The translations under genes and the position numbers were made by a program. A DNA stretch of 64,000 nucleotides. Source: Prochlorococcus sp. AG-418-D13 (GTDB taxonomy: Bacteria > Cyanobacteriota > Cyanobacteriia > PCC-6307 > Cyanobiaceae). The notes beneath the pieces were generated by a model. That model was not told where the DNA came from. It saw only the letters and a program-made list of their open reading frames with translations, and did not search any database. Positions 9,589 to 18,462 of this stretch are shown piece after piece (position 1 is the stretch's first letter; every line of letters begins with the position of its first letter). Location: assembly GCA_003214315.1 (NCBI GenBank), contig QCLU01000004.1:1-64000 (forward strand), in the 5' to 3' direction.

Positions 9589-10586
9589 ACAGTAGTAACT
9601 TAGAAAACTTGAACTATAAATCTTCAATTAGGGATGAAGTTGTACCTTCAAGAAAAAAAATAACTTTGCCGCCTTGGCTTGAAGTAGCAAAACCCAGATT
9701 AATCCCACTTTTACTGGCAACAACTTTGGGAGGAATGGCTTTAACTGAAGAATGGCCTTTGTCTTCACCGAAACTTATCTGTACTTTAGGAGGCGGAGCT
9801 TTGGCAGCAGCAGCAGCTGGAGCTCTTAATTGCTTGTGGGAAATGGAATTAGATAAGAGGATGACAAGAACTAGCAAAAGAGCCTTGCCAGCTGGAAAGT
9901 TGTCATCTCAGACTGTATTTTTAGCTGCCGTATCATGTACTTTGGCAGCCTCGATGCTTTTAGTAAGTGGTGTAAATTATTTGGCTGCGGGATTAACTCT
10001 TCTTGGTTTATTTAGCTACGTAATTTTATATACAGTTATTTTGAAACCTCGTACAACAAAAAATATTGTTTTCGGAGGAGTTGCTGGTGCGATACCACCT
10101 TTAGTTGGAGCATCTGCTGCTACAGGGCATGTAGGTCTTAGTGGTTGGTGGTTGTTTGGTTTAGTAATGTTATGGACCCCAGCTCATTTTTGGGCACTTG
10201 CAATTTTGTTGAAGGATGATTACGCATCTGTTGGTATTCCTATGCTCCCTTCTGTTAAAGGATCTGTTTTTACTGCTAAAGCGATTTCTCGTTATGGATG
10301 GGCAACAATTTTAATGAGTCTTATGGGAGTTTTTGCCTTGCCTGAAGGGGGTCTTTTATACGGAATTATGTTATTGCCATTTAATGGAAGACTTTTGCAA
10401 TTAATAAATGAATTAAAGAAATCTCCTGATGATCTTTCAAGAGCAAAGTCTCTCTTTAGGTGGTCTATTCTATATATGTTTGGTATTTGTCTTTTGTTAT
10501 TAATTTCCAGAACCCAACTATCTGTAGAATTTGAGCAGCAATCTATGCAGATATTTTTATCTATAGTTTCCCTGCTTAGTAATTAA
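9585..10586 (+). CDS. ctaB: Protoheme IX farnesyltransferase (heme O synthase)
   Basis: A 333-residue UbiA-superfamily prenyltransferase that adds a farnesyl group to heme B, feeding CtaA. Residues about 30-50 carry the [20 protein letters not shown] entry helix. The first polar motif is [20 protein letters not shown] from Asn82, and a [22 protein letters not shown] segment marks the second active-site loop. About nine membrane helices are predicted. The ATG overlaps the ctaA stop, so the two heme enzymes are translationally coupled. Length is normal. Confidence 0.97.
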   Translation: MNSSNLENLNYKSSIRDEVVPSRKKITLPPWLEVAKPRLIPLLLATTLGGMALTEEWPLSSPKLICTLGGGALAAAAAGALNCLWEMELDKRMTRTSKRALPAGKLSSQTVFLAAVSCTLAASMLLVSGVNYLAAGLTLLGLFSYVILYTVILKPRTTKNIVFGGVAGAIPPLVGASAATGHVGLSGWWLFGLVMLWTPAHFWALAILLKDDYASVGIPMLPSVKGSVFTAKAISRYGWATILMSLMGVFALPEGGLLYGIMLLPFNGRLLQLINELKKSPDDLSRAKSLFRWSILYMFGICLLLLISRTQLSVEFEQQSMQIFLSIVSLLSN

Positions 10587-10625
10587 ATTAGATGTAAAAT
10601 GTTTTTTAAGTAAATTGTAAGTTTG

Positions 10626-11642
10626 ATGGATTATATAAAAGTAAAAGGGCTTTCAAAATCTTATTCAGATATCAAGGCATTAAAAAATTTAGCGATAGAA
10701 ATTGAAGCTGGCACATTATTCGGAATACTAGGCCCAAATGGTGCTGGCAAATCAACACTAATAAAAATACTTGCTACTTTAATAGAGCCTGATAGTGGAG
10801 AAGTTTTTATAAATAATATTAATCTGATAAAAAATTCAAGGAAAATTAGAGAATTAATTGGTTATGTTGCCCAAGACATTGCACTTGATAAAATATTAAC
10901 TGGACGAGAGCTTTTGGATTTTCAATCAGATTTATATCACATCAACAAAAATAAAAAATTTGAAAGGATAAATAAATTAATAGATCAATTAGAAATGAAT
11001 GATTGGATTGATCGTAAGTGCGGAACTTATTCAGGGGGAATGAAAAGAAGAATAGATCTAGCAGCTGGACTTTTACATTTGCCCCAAGTATTAATTTTGG
11101 ATGAACCTACAGTTGGTTTAGACATTGAAAGTAGAAATATTATATGGCAACTTTTGAAAGATTTGAGAAATAATGGAATGACTATTATTTTAAGCAGTCA
11201 CTATCTTGATGAAATAGATAAATTGGCAGACAGATTAGTGATAATTGATGATGGAAGAGTTATAGCAAAAGGGACTCCTGCAGAGCTCAAAAATAAATTA
11301 GGAGGAGATAGAGTAACTTTGAAAGTAAGAGAATTTAGTAATCAGGAAGAAGCAAATAATATATCTAAAATTTTATCTTCAATAGATGGAATTAGTCAGA
11401 TTATCATAAATGAAGCTCAAGGGTTCTCGATAAATTTCGTAGCAGATAAGCAAAAAGATTTACTTACGAAGCTAAAAGTGGAATTGGCTTTCTCAAAGTT
11501 TGAAATTTTTTCTCTTACCCAAAGTCAGCCAAGCTTGGATGATGTATATCTTCAGGCAACTGGGAAAACATTATTGGATGCTGAAATTTCTATGGCAGGG
11601 AAAAGAGACCTAAAAAAAGAATCAAAGCAATCCATGCGATAA
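10626..11642 (+). CDS. ABC exporter ATP-binding protein, DrrA-like family
   Basis: A 338-residue ATPase. Walker A is GPNGAGKST near residues 36-44, the signature is YSGGMKRRIDLAAG near 135-148, and Walker B is VLILDEPTVGLD near 155-166, followed by the H-loop in SSHYLDE. The C-terminal 110 residues resemble the extra domain of daunorubicin-resistance-type ATPases. A TTG immediately precedes the ATG at 10626; I prefer the ATG. It is followed after about 50 bases by its ABC-2 permease, and sits directly downstream of ctaB. The exported substrate is unknown; antibiotic resistance should not be assumed. Confidence 0.9.
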   Translation: MDYIKVKGLSKSYSDIKALKNLAIEIEAGTLFGILGPNGAGKSTLIKILATLIEPDSGEVFINNINLIKNSRKIRELIGYVAQDIALDKILTGRELLDFQSDLYHINKNKKFERINKLIDQLEMNDWIDRKCGTYSGGMKRRIDLAAGLLHLPQVLILDEPTVGLDIESRNIIWQLLKDLRNNGMTIILSSHYLDEIDKLADRLVIIDDGRVIAKGTPAELKNKLGGDRVTLKVREFSNQEEANNISKILSSIDGISQIIINEAQGFSINFVADKQKDLLTKLKVELAFSKFEIFSLTQSQPSLDDVYLQATGKTLLDAEISMAGKRDLKKESKQSMR

Positions 11643-11690
11643 AAAAAATTTTGGTTAACTAACTATAATGAATACTAATTACGGCTAATT

Positions 11691-12515
11691 ATGGAATTAC
11701 AACAGTATAATTTATTTTTTTTATATCAAGAAACATTTGCCTTAACAAAGAGATTATTTATTCAATTAAAAAGAAGACCATCAACTCTTTTAGCAGGAAT
11801 ATTACAACCAATAATTTGGCTTTTTTTATTTGGGGCATTATTCTCTAAAGCTCCTGAAGGTTTTTTACCAGGTGTTGATTCTTATGGTAATTTTTTAGGA
11901 GCAGGACTTATTGTTTTTACTGCTTTTAGCGGAGCCCTAAATTCTGGTCTTCCTTTAATGTTTGATAGAGAGTTTGGATTTCTTAATAGATTACTTGTTG
12001 CTCCTTTAACCAGTAGATTATCCATAGTTTTATCTTCTTTTTTTTACATAACAATCTTGAGCTTTGTTCAGAGTATTGTAATAATGATTGTTTCATACAT
12101 TTTGGGTTATGGATGGCCCAACTTATATGGTTTAGGAATTGTATTTACAACACTAATTTTATTAGTTCTTTTTGTGACATCAATAAGTTTATGTTTAGCG
12201 TTTGTTTTGCCGGGACATATTGAATTAATCGCTCTTATATTCGTAATAAATTTACCCCTTCTATTTGCGAGTACTGCTTTAGCTCCAATCTCTTTTATGC
12301 CAAATTGGCTGGGCTGGTTAGCTTCATTAAATCCATTAACTTTTGCTATTGAACCTATTAGGACTGCCTATACACAAACTATGGATTTAGAATTAGTGGC
12401 TTTACATGCCCCATATGGTGATTTAACTTGTAAGAGTTGTATCTCAATTTTATTTTCTTTAACAGTTTTTTCCTTGATTATTATAAGGCCTCTGTTAAAT
12501 AGAAAGTTAAATTAG
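11691..12515 (+). CDS. ABC-2 type transporter permease
   Basis: A 274-residue membrane protein with about six helices, the typical ABC-2 exporter fold. Family segments are FIQLKRRPSTLLAGILQPIIWLFLFGALF near residues 24-52, LPLMFDREFGFLNRLLVAPLT with the conserved amphipathic loop near 89-109, and a C-terminal SLNPLTFAIEPIRTAY stretch. It pairs with the preceding ATPase; together they would form a homodimeric-type exporter. Substrate is not readable. The next gene starts only 7 bases later. Confidence 0.9.
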   Translation: MELQQYNLFFLYQETFALTKRLFIQLKRRPSTLLAGILQPIIWLFLFGALFSKAPEGFLPGVDSYGNFLGAGLIVFTAFSGALNSGLPLMFDREFGFLNRLLVAPLTSRLSIVLSSFFYITILSFVQSIVIMIVSYILGYGWPNLYGLGIVFTTLILLVLFVTSISLCLAFVLPGHIELIALIFVINLPLLFASTALAPISFMPNWLGWLASLNPLTFAIEPIRTAYTQTMDLELVALHAPYGDLTCKSCISILFSLTVFSLIIIRPLLNRKLN

Positions 12516-12522
12516 AAATTTT

Positions 12523-12996
12523 ATGCTTTTAAAAAATCATTTAATAGAAGTTTTTAAAAAAGCCTCTTTAGAAAATAATTTTTTGCTTAAAGAAAATGTT
12601 GTTCTTAAGTGGGTCCATAGATTTGGGATTGATTCATTAAATGATTTATTAATCCATAGTTCACTACAAAAAGAAAATCAGTGTGAAGAAGAAAATCAAG
12701 AACATATATCTTTAATTGATGAAGTGCATGAAGAAAATCAAGAACATATATCTTTAATTGATGAAGTACATGAAGAAAATCAAGAACAAATTAAGCTTGA
12801 ATTATCAAAAACTTTTGAAAATATTGAAGAAACAAAGATGGAATCAAATGGCCTGGAAACTCCTAGAGACAATGAAGTATCTAGCAAAAATCAAAATTCT
12901 AATAAAATAAATCAATTTACTGAAACCCCAAAATTACCCCTACCTTATATTAAAAATTTAAGAAAGTGGATTAACAACGATAAAAAAGCTAGTTAG
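12523..12996 (+). CDS. Unknown protein with 14-residue tandem repeats
   Basis: A 157-residue, acidic and asparagine/glutamate-rich protein that I do not recognise. Residues about 1-50 look folded (LIEVFKKASLENNFLLKENVVLKWVHRFGIDSLNDLLIHS) and end with a leucine-rich helix. Next come two identical 14-residue units (EENQEHISLIDEVH) and a partial third. The rest is low-complexity up to a short conserved-looking end, LPLPYIKNLRKWINNDKK. It follows the ABC permease by 7 bases and ends 3 bases before the convergent groEL stop. Co-transcription with the exporter is likely but no functional link is shown. Confidence 0.65.
   Translation: MLLKNHLIEVFKKASLENNFLLKENVVLKWVHRFGIDSLNDLLIHSSLQKENQCEEENQEHISLIDEVHEENQEHISLIDEVHEENQEQIKLELSKTFENIEETKMESNGLETPRDNEVSSKNQNSNKINQFTETPKLPLPYIKNLRKWINNDKKAS
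12688..12789 (+). repeat. In-frame 42-bp tandem repeat
   Basis: Two complete 42-base units lie at 12688-12729 and 12730-12771, differing by one visible base (gtg/gta), followed by 18 bases of a third unit. The unit length is a multiple of three, so copy-number change keeps the reading frame. Each unit encodes EENQEHISLIDEVH. The upstream sequence encoding KENQCEE looks like a decayed earlier copy. Confidence 0.9.
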
Positions 12997-12999
12997 CTT

Positions 13000-14745
13000 T
13001 TACATCATACCCGGCATTCCCATGCCACCCATTCCTGGCATTCCCATGCCACCCATTCCCGGCATTCCCATGCCACCCATTCCTGGCATTCCCATGCCAC
13101 CCATTCCTGGCATTCCCATGCCACCCATTCCTCCCATTGGATCTCCACCTGGTCCTCCAGGGGCTGCGGCTTCAGGCTCTGGAATGTCTGCCATCGCAAC
13201 TTCTGTTGTGAGGAGCATAGCTGCAATAGACACTGAATCTTGAAGAGCTAATCTTATTACTTTGGTTGGATCTAAGATTCCTGAATCTTTTAAATCCTCA
13301 TATTTTCCTGAATTAGCATTAAAGCCTTTGTTAAGTCTTTTAATTTCAGCGACAACTACATCTCCATTAAAACCAGCATTTTTTGCTATCTGTTTGGTGG
13401 GTTCCAAAAGGGCTTCTTTGACTATATTTATCCCTGTTCTTAAATCATCTGAAGATATTTCACTTAAATTTAAAAGGTCATCTGATATTTCAATTAAAGT
13501 TTGTCCTCCTCCAGAAACAACACCCTCTTCAATAGCAGCTTTCGTAGCATTAAGGGAATCTTCGATTCTCAACTTTTTATGCTTCATCTCTGTTTCTGTA
13601 GCAGCTCCTACTTTAATAAGAGCGACTCCTCCGGCTAGTTTGGCTATCCTTTCATTTATTTTATCCTGATCATACTCAGATTCAGTTATTTTAACTTCTC
13701 TCTTTAATTTCTCTACTCTCGCTTTAACTAAATCTTTAGTGTCTTCGAAGGCAACAATTGTAGTTTTATCCTTTGTGATAGTTATTTTTTTTGCTTTTCC
13801 TAAATCATTAATCGATACTTTATCAAGTGTCATCGATTTATCTTCGCTAATCAACTTAGCCCCTGTAAGAATTGCAATATCTTCGAGGGCAGCTTTTCTT
13901 CTCTCACCAAATAACGGAGCTCTTACGGAAGCAACATTTAAAACCCCACTATTCTTATTTAAAACCATAGTAGTTAAAGCCTCTCCTTCGATATCTTCAG
14001 CAAGAATTAGAAAAGGTGAGCCTGACTTCTGAATTTCTTCAAGTATTGGAACTAGATCAACTAAAGTTGAGACTTTTTGATCAGTTATTAATATTTTAGG
14101 ATTTTCAAGTTCACAAACTTGTCTTTCTTGGTCTGTTACGAAATATGGAGAACTATAACCTCTATCAAAAGACATACCTTCAGTTATATCTAATTCTGTT
14201 TCTAGTGATTGAGATTCTTCGACAGTTATTACACCATCTGAAGTAACAATATCCATTGCTTTCGAAATTATAGATCCAATTTCTTCATCACCTCCAGCAC
14301 TAACTGTTGCAACTTTTTGGATATCAGAACCATTTAATGAAATACTTTTGGAACTTAATTTTTCTAAGACAAAAGCTAGGCCTGCCTCCATACCTTTTTT
14401 TAACTCCATAGGGTTGGCGCCAGAAGCAATATTTTTTAATCCCTCCTGAACCATTTTCTGAGCCAAAATGGTTGCTGTTGTTGTTCCATCACCAGCACTC
14501 TCTTTTGTCTTGGATGCAACTTGTTCTATTAATTTCGCACCTAAATTAGAAATAGGGTTTTCAATCTCGATCTCTTTAGCAACTGTAGATCCATCTCTTA
14601 CTATATCTGGCGAACCAAATTTCTTTTCTATTACAACGTTTTTTGCCTTCGGCCCAATAGTAACCTTTACCGCATTAGCTACGAAATTAACACCTTTTTC
14701 TAGCGCTTCTCTTGATTCATTAGAAAAACTTAACTGTTTAGCCAT
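13000..14745 (-). CDS. groL: Chaperonin GroEL (60 kDa, groES-less copy)
   Basis: A 581-residue chaperonin subunit. It has the ATP-site landmarks [16 protein letters not shown] near residues 30-45 and [14 protein letters not shown] near 84-97, and the long apical and intermediate domains of group I chaperonins. The C-terminal tail is extended by five repeats of an 8-residue glycine/methionine unit ending in MM, making it longer than the usual 540-550 residues. No groES is adjacent, which fits the second cyanobacterial GroEL paralogue rather than the groESL operon copy; that assignment is inferred. I see no CIRCE inverted repeat upstream. Very long antisense open frames overlap it but are shadows. 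Confidence 0.96.
   Translation of the reverse strand: MAKQLSFSNESREALEKGVNFVANAVKVTIGPKAKNVVIEKKFGSPDIVRDGSTVAKEIEIENPISNLGAKLIEQVASKTKESAGDGTTTATILAQKMVQEGLKNIASGANPMELKKGMEAGLAFVLEKLSSKSISLNGSDIQKVATVSAGGDEEIGSIISKAMDIVTSDGVITVEESQSLETELDITEGMSFDRGYSSPYFVTDQERQVCELENPKILITDQKVSTLVDLVPILEEIQKSGSPFLILAEDIEGEALTTMVLNKNSGVLNVASVRAPLFGERRKAALEDIAILTGAKLISEDKSMTLDKVSINDLGKAKKITITKDKTTIVAFEDTKDLVKARVEKLKREVKITESEYDQDKINERIAKLAGGVALIKVGAATETEMKHKKLRIEDSLNATKAAIEEGVVSGGGQTLIEISDDLLNLSEISSDDLRTGINIVKEALLEPTKQIAKNAGFNGDVVVAEIKRLNKGFNANSGKYEDLKDSGILDPTKVIRLALQDSVSIAAMLLTTEVAMADIPEPEAAAPGGPGGDPMGGMGGMGMPGMGGMGMPGMGGMGMPGMGGMGMPGMGGMGMPGMM
13013..13132 (-). repeat. Five 24-bp repeats encoding the GroEL Gly/Met tail
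   Basis: Five near-perfect 24-base units occupy 13013-13036, 13037-13060, 13061-13084, 13085-13108 and 13109-13132, differing only at a T/C position near the unit end. On the coding strand each encodes the 8-residue period MGGMGMPG of the chaperonin tail. The unit keeps frame, so copy-number slippage would only lengthen or shorten the tail. Confidence 0.95.
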
Positions 14746-14876
14746 GTTTACTCAATCTTTTGTCTTATTCTAATCTCCCATAGAATCATTTTTAAGGGAT
14801 ATTTAATTAAGTGGGGAAAGCCGAATTTCTTTGAATACGACATACAAATTAACTCAAATAAGAGTATCTTTAAGTT

Positions 14877-15056
14877 ATGGAAGAAACAAATAATCTTATT
14901 TTTACTCTTACCGCAATCCTAGCGATTGCTATGACACTAATATACTTTCCTTTAAGATTTTTCTTAACATTAACTGCTAGAAGTCGAAGACTAAAACTTT
15001 TACAAAAAATTAGAAGGTTGAGAGATGAATTAGGCCAGCCTTATGAAAGTACATAA
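14877..15056 (+). CDS. Small single-span membrane protein, 59 residues
   Basis: An ATG at 14877 opens a 59-residue frame. It has a polar start (MEETNN), one hydrophobic segment (LIFTLTAILAIAMTLIYFPLRFFL, about residues 7-30) and a strongly basic C-terminal tail (ARSRRLKLLQKIRRLRDELG). The basic residues suggest the tail faces the cytoplasm. It fills the space between the divergent groEL and the convergent fabG, and its stop codon (15054-15056) directly abuts the fabG stop at 15057. The tidy fit and orderly topology argue for a real gene. I do not know its function. Confidence 0.72.
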   Translation: MEETNNLIFTLTAILAIAMTLIYFPLRFFLTLTARSRRLKLLQKIRRLRDELGQPYEST

Positions 15057-15806
15057 CTAAATACTCATACCCCCGTCTATACTGATTGTTTGCCCTGTAA
15101 TGTAACTTCCTGCATCACTTGAAACTAAGAATGACACTAAGTTTGCAATTTGAGTACAACTTCCTAATTTTCCTAAAGGGATAACTTTAAGTATCTCTTC
15201 AGTATTAAGTTTTTCAGTCATTTCTGTTTCTATAAAGCCTGGAGCTATTGCATTTACGTTTATACCTCTTGAAGCAAATTCTTTAGCACAAGTTTTGGTG
15301 AATCCAATAACTCCAGCTTTAGCTGCAGAATAATTTGCTTGACCGGGATTACCAATTATTCCAACAACAGATGAAATATTAACGATACTACCACTTCTTT
15401 TTTTCATCATAAATTTTGAAGCATATTTTGTACAAAGAAAAACCCCTTTTAAGTTTGTATTTAATACATCATCCCATTGTTCCGATTTCATTCTCATCAA
15501 TAGTCCATCTCTAGTAATACCAGCATTGTTAATAAGAATATCAATGGAACCATTAATTTTTATGATTTCTTCAAAAGCAGAACTGACAGAATCCTCTCTT
15601 GATACATCAAATTTTAATTTATGAGCTTTACCTCCCGAATTTTTTATTGAATTTACAACTTCTTCAGCTTTTTCATCAGAAGAAGAGTAATTAATAAAAA
15701 CTTCTGCTCCTGAGCGGCTTAGTTCTAAAGCAATTTCTTTACCAATTCCTCTGCTTGCTCCAGTGATTAAAGCAACTTTGCCTGATAATGAATCTGTATT
15801 GGACAT
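15057..15806 (-). CDS. fabG: 3-oxoacyl-[acyl-carrier-protein] reductase
   Basis: A 249-residue short-chain dehydrogenase that reduces 3-oxoacyl-ACP in fatty-acid elongation, using NADPH. The nucleotide site TGASRGIG is at residues 15-22 and INNAGIT is near 92-98. The catalytic set is Ser146 (VNISSVVG), Tyr159 and Lys163 (YSAAKAG). The C-terminal GQTISIDGGMSI is typical of FabG. It is a single gene whose stop abuts that of the small membrane protein. Other SDR activities are possible but the whole-length match to FabG is strong. Confidence 0.95.
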   Translation of the reverse strand: MSNTDSLSGKVALITGASRGIGKEIALELSRSGAEVFINYSSSDEKAEEVVNSIKNSGGKAHKLKFDVSREDSVSSAFEEIIKINGSIDILINNAGITRDGLLMRMKSEQWDDVLNTNLKGVFLCTKYASKFMMKKRSGSIVNISSVVGIIGNPGQANYSAAKAGVIGFTKTCAKEFASRGINVNAIAPGFIETEMTEKLNTEEILKVIPLGKLGSCTQIANLVSFLVSSDAGSYITGQTISIDGGMSI

Positions 15807-15898
15807 TATGAAATTTAATAATTTTCAATCGTAGTACTATTTGTGTAAAGATATTGCTTTTATTTATAATTGTCTAGAAAGTATTAAGTCCTTCTATT

Positions 15899-16570
15899 GT
15901 GCACTTTTTAATACCAGCTGCAGGTAGTGGTAGCAGAATGAAAGCTGGAAAAAATAAATTACTTATTGATTTAGAGGGAGAGTCTTTGATTTATTGGACA
16001 CTTAAATCTGTATTTTCTGCAAACTCAACAAACTGGGTTGGAATAATTGGGCAACCGAAAGATAAAAACTTATTATTAAATTCAGCTAAGGATTTTGCCC
16101 ATAAAGTTCATTGGATTAATGGTGGTGACACCAGACAACATTCAGTTTTTAATGGTTTAAAAGCGTTACCAAAAGATGCTGAAAAAGTTTTAATACATGA
16201 TGGCGCTAGATGTCTAATTAATCCTGAATTGATAGACCTTTGTGCCAAGCAATTAGATGAATATGAAGCTGTAATTTTAGCTACTAAAGTAACAGACACT
16301 ATAAAGATTGTTGATAATGAAGGTTTTATTAAAGAAACACCAGATAGAAATTATTTATGGGCAGCGCAAACTCCTCAGGGCTTTTTAGTAGATAGATTAA
16401 AAAAAGCTCATAAGATGGCAATTGATAAAAACTGGAAAGTCACAGATGATGCTTCTCTATTCGAAATGCTTAATTGGAAAGTGAAGATTATTGAAGGAAC
16501 TTATTCAAATATGAAAATTACATCCCCCATAGATTTGAAAATAGCAAAACTTTTTGTGAAGAACTCCTAG
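15899..16570 (+). CDS. ispD: 2-C-methyl-D-erythritol 4-phosphate cytidylyltransferase
   Basis: A 223-residue nucleotidyltransferase of the non-mevalonate isoprenoid pathway, joining CTP to methylerythritol phosphate. The N-terminal signature IPAAGSGSRMKAGKNKLL (residues 4-21) binds CTP. VLIHDGARCLINPELI near 99-114 and YLWAAQTPQGF near 150-160 complete the active site. The start is a GTG at 15899, chosen because it sits immediately before the invariant nucleotide loop and no ATG is available. Isoprenoids from this route feed the ubiA product made by the neighbouring minus-strand gene. Confidence 0.95.
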   Translation: MHFLIPAAGSGSRMKAGKNKLLIDLEGESLIYWTLKSVFSANSTNWVGIIGQPKDKNLLLNSAKDFAHKVHWINGGDTRQHSVFNGLKALPKDAEKVLIHDGARCLINPELIDLCAKQLDEYEAVILATKVTDTIKIVDNEGFIKETPDRNYLWAAQTPQGFLVDRLKKAHKMAIDKNWKVTDDASLFEMLNWKVKIIEGTYSNMKITSPIDLKIAKLFVKNS

Positions 16571-17440
16571 TTAAAAAGGTTTATCGATACTAAGAATGCC
16601 GTTGTCACCATTTAAGGTTGCTTCATACCCTAACGGTATGGATGCATTCCCTGATATGTGGCCTATTGGGAGATCAAAAAGAATAGGAAAATTGAACTCT
16701 TGAAGTCTTTCAATAATGCAGTTTTTTAGTAAATCTTTCCATTCAAGGTCGCAGGAATCATTTGAAAAACTTCCGAATCCAATACCAGCAATTTCAGTAA
16801 GTGTCTTAGTCATTCTGAGGTAAGTCAACATGCGATCAATTTTATAAATATCTTCATTAATATCTTCAAAAATTATTATTTTTCCTTTGCAATCTGGAAA
16901 GTGATTAGTACCAATTAAAAAAGTAGCAATAGTTAAGTTAGAAACTATTATCTCTCCTTTGGCTTTCCCACCTCTTAAAGGGATTCCTCTTATGTCCTCA
17001 ACATATCCCTCAAAAAGTAAATTTCTTAATCTCTCAAGACTCCACTCTGGTTCTTTGAAAAGGCTAGTAACCATAGGCCCATGGATAGAACCTATAAATC
17101 CTTGAGAATATTTAGATAGTAATAAAGAACATGTATCTGAGAATCCAAGAATTAAACCATCTTGCCAAGAAGGTTCTTTTTCTAATATTCTCGCTGAACC
17201 CCAGCCTCCTTTTGCAAAAATGATTAGCTTACTATTTTGTGCTTTTTCAAGTTCTTCAAATCTAGTTAGATCATCACCTGCAAAATAACCAAATTTTTTT
17301 GATAGAGAATTATTTTCATTAATTTCCAAACCCCAGTTTTTTAAGATTTCTATGCCTTTTTGAAAATTTTCGTCTTCATCAATAAAGGAGCCTGGAGCTA
17401 AAATATCTATTAAATCCCCTTTTTTTAATCTAAAAACCAT
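16571..17440 (-). CDS. LD-carboxypeptidase (peptidase family S66)
   Basis: A 289-residue protein of the S66 family, which trims the terminal D-alanine from murein tetrapeptides in peptidoglycan recycling. The N-terminal Rossmann-like half contains GDLIDILAPGSFIDEDENF and the loop FAKGGWGSARIL near residues 75-86. GFSDTCSLLL and GSIHGPMVTSL follow. Near the C-terminus PIGHISGNASIPLG carries the conserved histidine. Its stop follows the ispD stop directly, convergent. It starts 9 bases after ubiA ends on the same strand, so the two may be co-transcribed. Confidence 0.9.
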   Translation of the reverse strand: MVFRLKKGDLIDILAPGSFIDEDENFQKGIEILKNWGLEINENNSLSKKFGYFAGDDLTRFEELEKAQNSKLIIFAKGGWGSARILEKEPSWQDGLILGFSDTCSLLLSKYSQGFIGSIHGPMVTSLFKEPEWSLERLRNLLFEGYVEDIRGIPLRGGKAKGEIIVSNLTIATFLIGTNHFPDCKGKIIIFEDINEDIYKIDRMLTYLRMTKTLTEIAGIGFGSFSNDSCDLEWKDLLKNCIIERLQEFNFPILFDLPIGHISGNASIPLGYEATLNGDNGILSIDKPF

Positions 17441-17449
17441 ATTTAGAAT

Positions 17450-18358
17450 TTATGAGGCAATAATAATTCCTAATAAAATGACTCCTCCATAAATTGATTG
17501 ATTTTTGAAGTGATTGCCAATATTTTTTATTGATTGCTTTTCCTCAGGAAATACTTTTAGTATATCTCTCTGCATTAAGATTGACGTAGCAAGCCAAATT
17601 GGCCAAAAAATAAAATCCATTTGATTAATAAATCCGCATATTGCGAGAAAAAAAGAAGTAAAAAAATAACAAATTTGAATAGTTATTCTTGTATTGTTCT
17701 GGAGGTTAACAGCGGAACTATTAATTCCAATTTTGATATCATATTTTTTATCTGCTAAAGCATAAATCGTGTCAAAGCCAAAAGTCCAAAAAATGGTAGC
17801 TAGCCAGCAAAATAATAAAACAATACTATTTAAATTGCCTTCATTTGCGGCCCAGGGAATTAAGACAGCAAAACCCCAGCATATGGATAAGATTAATTGA
17901 GGATATTTAAACCATCTTTTGGCAGAAGGATAAATTAAAATGATAGGTAAAGCTAAAAAAGCAAGTGAAATTGAAAGGATTCTTCCAGGCTGAGGTAGTG
18001 ACAAAGTTAGAAAGAAGCTACATAAAATTAAAAACAAAAGAATTGAATAAGCTGTTTTAAGACTGATTTTATTTGCAGCTAGAGGTCTATTTTTTGTCCT
18101 AACAACTCTTTGATCAATTTTTTTGTCCCAAATATCATTAACCACGCAGCCTAATCCACTTACTAGTAGTCCTCCAAGTATTATTCTTAGCAACATTAAA
18201 AATGTTGGATTAGCATCTGGGGTTAAATATAAACTCCATCCAGCAGGAATAAGTAAGATCATTCTTCCAGTCGGCTTATTCCACCTTAATAATTCAAAAA
18301 AAGTACTTAATTTAATTTGTAGATTTTTATTTTGCATATGACCTATTGTATATTTCAT
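17450..18358 (-). CDS. ubiA: 4-hydroxybenzoate polyprenyltransferase (UbiA family, quinone biosynthesis)
   Basis: A 302-residue integral membrane prenyltransferase with about nine helices. The first aspartate motif is NDIWDKKIDQRVVRTKNRPL and the second is YALADKKYDIKIGINSS; both bind the prenyl diphosphate through magnesium. The arrangement matches UbiA. In cyanobacteria this enzyme makes the prenylated ring precursor of plastoquinone, serving both photosynthesis and respiration. The translated frame begins MKYTIGHMQNKNLQIK; the second methionine is an alternative start. It is divergent from ppx. Confidence 0.93.
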   Translation of the reverse strand: MKYTIGHMQNKNLQIKLSTFFELLRWNKPTGRMILLIPAGWSLYLTPDANPTFLMLLRIILGGLLVSGLGCVVNDIWDKKIDQRVVRTKNRPLAANKISLKTAYSILLFLILCSFFLTLSLPQPGRILSISLAFLALPIILIYPSAKRWFKYPQLILSICWGFAVLIPWAANEGNLNSIVLLFCWLATIFWTFGFDTIYALADKKYDIKIGINSSAVNLQNNTRITIQICYFFTSFFLAICGFINQMDFIFWPIWLATSILMQRDILKVFPEEKQSIKNIGNHFKNQSIYGGVILLGIIIAS

Positions 18359-18462
18359 AACTTTAAATAATCTTACTAGGATTAAATGATTTCTATTATT
18401 TAATATTCAATGTTGGGTATATTTATTAATGGATTAAAGATATCTTCGTCTTATAAAAAGAA

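Noticed and set aside
10623..12515. Reading the DrrA-like ABC pair as a drug-resistance system
   Set aside because: The family name reflects a distant relative; nothing in the sequence shows an antibiotic substrate, and such ABC-2 pairs are common housekeeping exporters in cyanobacteria.
12688..13132. CRISPR array for the regularly spaced repeats near 12.7-13.1 kb
   Set aside because: The units are direct, contiguous and without unique spacers, they encode protein in frame, and no cas genes are present.
13022..13243. Long proline-rich open frame opposite the groEL tail
   Set aside because: It is the antisense of the Gly/Met repeats; its regular composition is a by-product of the coding repeat and it has no independent start signal.
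13262..13669. 135-residue frame on the plus strand inside groEL, plus similar ones at 13739-14032 and 14468-14773
   Set aside because: These are shadows. GroEL is conserved end to end on the minus strand, and antisense stops are rare because of its codon pattern.
14746..14876. CIRCE operator upstream of groEL
   Set aside because: No TTAGCACTC-N9-GAGTGCTAA-like inverted repeat is visible in the gap.
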